This document shows positions 3,893 to 6,190 of a DNA stretch of 6,190 bases, in pieces (position 1 is the first letter of the stretch; the number at the start of each line of letters is the position of its first letter). The notes under the pieces were generated by a model, which was not told the origin of the DNA, ran no database searches, and saw only the letters and a program-made list of their open reading frames with translations. A program made the position numbers and the translations under genes. This DNA is from Campylobacterales bacterium (GTDB taxonomy: Bacteria > Campylobacterota > Campylobacteria > Campylobacterales > Sulfurovaceae): contig JAFGWQ010000005.1 in the NCBI GenBank assembly GCA_016937075.1, positions 1 to 6,190 on the forward strand, read 5' to 3'.

Positions 3893-6115
3893 ATGGATAT
3901 TTTTAGACTTAGCATTATTGCTTCTGCTCTACTCGTAACTACAATTAATGCGCAAGAAGATATCGGCGTAATTCATGTCGACTCGACGACTATCGATGAT
4001 AAATTCGAATCAAAAAGAGACGAAGTTTCATCTACAACATCTATTAAAGGGGAAAAAATAGATGAAAAAAAGGCAGAAAATATCCAAAGGACTCTGCAGT
4101 CAATACCGGGGATTACCACAGAATTCACTGACGGCGATTCTTTGAAAATTCATATCAGAGGTGTAGAAAATCAAGTATATATGGGAGAAAAACCAGGTGT
4201 TGCTGTCGTAATAGACGGTGTGCCGGTATTTGAGAGAACCGGAAGTGTGAATATAGACATGGACAACATAGAAAGTGTCAAAGTCGTCAAAGGCGGGGCT
4301 AGTTATCTTTTTGGTGATGATGCACTCTCTGGAGCAATTATCATAACCACTAAAAAAGGCGCCAAAAATGCCGGAGGCAAAGTAGAAGTAGAAAACGGAA
4401 CCTATGGATATGAAAAATATTTAGCCAAATACGGTGTATCCGAAGAAAAATACAACGCCTACCTCCAGGCAAGCCAAAGAAAAAAAGATGGATATTATGA
4501 AGATGGAGACTATGAAGCCAATTATCTCAATGGTAAAGCACAATACTATATAGATGATACCAGCGATATCACAGCCGGATTTGAATATTCCAAGCGTAAT
4601 AAAGACTCTCATGGAACAGTCAGAGGCGTTACGGAAGCATACGAGAATCCAAGAAGTATCTGGACGCCTGGAAATGACAGAGTAAGAGATTATGCATCGA
4701 TGTTTGATGTGGAGCTTTTAAAACTTTTTACTACATACTCCAAAGAATTTAAAGGCGGCGAAAACCTCATGGTCAATCTCTACCAATACGGAGATAATAC
4801 TACATTTCATTCAGGGTTTGCCGACTACAATATAGATCACACACCAAATACAGACCCGAAATTTAAACCAAACCTCAATGAATATGAACAGGTCCAAAGA
4901 GGCCTCAAGAGTGAGCTTAGAGGAAATACCAGCGAAAATGGTGCTTATATGATCGGTTTGGATCTAAGAGATAATAATTATAAAAATAATGTTTCATATG
5001 CGGTAGACTGGTCCAAAAAAAGCGTAAACTACAAAACAAAACCACCTACTACAACATGGACAGACTACTATAAAGGCACAGAAACCTCAGATGACGAAAC
5101 AGACGAAAATGTATATGCGCTTTATGGTGAATATAAATATAAATTTAATGACAAGTGGAGTGCTACAACAAATCTGCGTTATGACTATATTGATTTGGAC
5201 TATAGCAGCAACATATCAGCTTTGCAATTAGATAAAAGTTTTGATCAATTATCCTATCGAGCTGGCGCAAATTACCAAATAAATGATAATGCATCTATGT
5301 ATGCGGCTTTTTCTACCGGCTTTAGAGCGCCGTCTATTGAACAGCTTTTTGCAGGAAGTATAAGACCTGATGGCAAGACAGATAGCAACCCAAATCTTAA
5401 GCCCGAAGAGACAAAAAGCTTTGATATAGGAGTGCGCGGTAAAGGTGATGCTTTTGGGGTCAAACACAGCTATGAAATAGGCCTTTTTAGAATGGATAGA
5501 GATGATTATATCATGTCTTCTTCGGGTCAATATTCATCCATAGACTATGGCGGAGATAAAGCTCAATATCAAAACATAGGCGGTATGATAAGTCAAGGCC
5601 TTGAACTGTCCGTTCAAAGCGAATTAACAGAACAACTTAGCTCACATATTGCATATACCTTTATAGACGCATATTTTACACAATATGATAATTTTAATCT
5701 CAATTTAGGCAGCACATACGGTTCATATGTAACAGAACACTATGATCTAAAGGGAAATAATCAACCTAGAGTACCTAAACATCACTTTAACATCGCACTA
5801 GATTACAAACCAACGCCTGGCATTACAATATCTCCTGAGATCGATGCTATTTCACCATATTATGCCGATGAGTTAAATCGCTTTAAAATCCCGGGACATG
5901 CGGTAGTCAATCTCAATCTGGATTATAAAACACAAATATATGGCTACAATACAAGCTTTTATGCCAGAGTTGATAATTTGCTAGATAAAACATATTACAA
6001 CAATGCAAGAGTCTCAGGGGATGGAGACAATGATGGCGACTATGATAAAGAAGATATTTCAATTACTGTAAACGAAGGTAGGACTATCAATTTCGGCATA
6101 CAAGTGAAATTTTAG
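3893..6115 (+). CDS. TonB-dependent outer-membrane receptor, ligand undetermined
   Basis: The protein should be a 22-strand outer-membrane barrel with an N-terminal plug that imports a scarce ligand using TonB energy. Its 740 residues start with a signal peptide (1-20, cleavage likely after INA). A TonB-box-like segment follows (DIGVIHV, 23-29), then the plug (about 45-156: LQSIPGI, IHIRGVENQ, VVIDGVPV, IESVKVVKGGASYLFGDDALSGAI) and the barrel (about 160-740), ending in aromatic F740. FRAP (477-480) and NPNLKPE (499-505) are present. These boxes are stressed in heme receptors but occur in many others, and no histidine lies between them, so heme is not supported. Near the C-terminus, DGDNDGDYDKED (710-721) resembles an EF-hand/dockerin calcium loop. 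AGAAGGGG lies 5 bases before the ATG. The gene is divergent from exbB-exbD-tonB, its likely energy source. Confidence 0.94.
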   Translation: MDIFRLSIIASALLVTTINAQEDIGVIHVDSTTIDDKFESKRDEVSSTTSIKGEKIDEKKAENIQRTLQSIPGITTEFTDGDSLKIHIRGVENQVYMGEKPGVAVVIDGVPVFERTGSVNIDMDNIESVKVVKGGASYLFGDDALSGAIIITTKKGAKNAGGKVEVENGTYGYEKYLAKYGVSEEKYNAYLQASQRKKDGYYEDGDYEANYLNGKAQYYIDDTSDITAGFEYSKRNKDSHGTVRGVTEAYENPRSIWTPGNDRVRDYASMFDVELLKLFTTYSKEFKGGENLMVNLYQYGDNTTFHSGFADYNIDHTPNTDPKFKPNLNEYEQVQRGLKSELRGNTSENGAYMIGLDLRDNNYKNNVSYAVDWSKKSVNYKTKPPTTTWTDYYKGTETSDDETDENVYALYGEYKYKFNDKWSATTNLRYDYIDLDYSSNISALQLDKSFDQLSYRAGANYQINDNASMYAAFSTGFRAPSIEQLFAGSIRPDGKTDSNPNLKPEETKSFDIGVRGKGDAFGVKHSYEIGLFRMDRDDYIMSSSGQYSSIDYGGDKAQYQNIGGMISQGLELSVQSELTEQLSSHIAYTFIDAYFTQYDNFNLNLGSTYGSYVTEHYDLKGNNQPRVPKHHFNIALDYKPTPGITISPEIDAISPYYADELNRFKIPGHAVVNLNLDYKTQIYGYNTSFYARVDNLLDKTYYNNARVSGDGDNDGDYDKEDISITVNEGRTINFGIQVKF

Positions 6116-6125
6116 AGGATAACAG

Positions 6126-6190
6126 ATGATAAGATCAAAAAAGAGAGATAATACTTCCAAGAAACCCAAAATGGGGTTTCTAAATAAAAG
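6126..6190 (+). CDS. Start of an unidentified gene following the receptor (3' truncated by the window)
   Basis: ATG at 6126 opens a frame that stays open to the window edge (21 full codons), with AGAGGA (6114-6119) placed 6 bases upstream and overlapping the receptor stop codon. The visible N-terminus, MIRSKKRDNTSKKPKMGFLN, is strongly basic, as in a cytoplasmic tail before a membrane helix. Genes in this position after TonB receptors are often PepSY-type or other inner-membrane partners, but nothing here proves that. The hairpin at 6160-6181 lies inside the frame, so a short chance frame before a terminator is the alternative. Confidence 0.5.
   Translation, partial: MIRSKKRDNTSKKPKMGFLNK
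6160..6181 (+). repeat. Hairpin downstream of the receptor gene, possible weak terminator or attenuator
   Basis: AGAAACCC (6160-6167) and GGGTTTCT (6174-6181) form a perfect 8-bp stem with a 6-base loop AAAATG. Its shape (A-rich, C-run, loop, G-run, T-rich) resembles intrinsic terminators, but the downstream sequence AAATAAAAG has no T-run. It is 45 bases after the receptor stop and within the frame starting at 6126. It could reduce expression of the next gene relative to the receptor. Confidence 0.4.

Noticed and set aside
5249..5530. Minus-strand frames opposite the receptor barrel
   Set aside because: Antisense to a full-length, clearly functional receptor gene, with no start signals; ordinary shadow frames.

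Overview
The window is AT-rich bacterial DNA that looks like Campylobacterota (Epsilonproteobacteria), probably a free-living type related to Sulfurimonas, Sulfuricurvum or Arcobacter rather than Campylobacter jejuni or Helicobacter pylori. The support is the ssb-rpsR gene order, very short CoaX and ExbB proteins, a short-form HisG, and AAGGA-type ribosome binding sites in AT-rich spacers. The lineage call is an inference from protein style, not from a database comparison.

Layout. Positions 1-366 (+) hold the 3' end of ssb and the complete rpsR, the tail of the usual rpsF-ssb-rpsR ribosomal/replication operon. A 73-bp convergent gap with a GC-rich hairpin follows. Positions 440-3575 (-) hold six tightly packed genes. 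In transcription order they are exbB, exbD and tonB (each overlapping the next), a 78-bp gap, then coaX, hisG (7-bp overlap) and a small tryptophan-rich membrane protein whose ribosome binding site runs into the hisG stop codon. Positions 3576-3892 are a 317-bp divergent regulatory region without a convincing gene. It holds a 41-bp near-perfect palindrome, a second AT-rich palindrome, a pair of direct repeats, a six-G run, and a leader hairpin that would mask the receptor's ribosome binding site. Positions 3893-6115 (+) encode a complete 740-residue TonB-dependent outer-membrane receptor. A further gene probably starts at 6126 and runs off the window, although a hairpin lies inside it.

How it works together. 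ExbB-ExbD use the proton motive force across the inner membrane, TonB carries the energy across the periplasm, and the divergent receptor imports a scarce ligand (iron-siderophore, heme, cobalamin, nickel or similar; the sequence does not decide). Divergent placement around one complex control region suggests co-regulation of the transporter and its motor. The coaX-hisG-membrane protein segment is housekeeping (CoA and histidine synthesis) and probably only rides along.

I see no sign of a new defence system, mobile element, CRISPR array or tRNA/rRNA gene. The parts most worth a second look are the control region 3576-3892, the EF-hand/dockerin-like acidic loop near the receptor's C-terminus, and the zinc-ribbon form of ribosomal protein S18.
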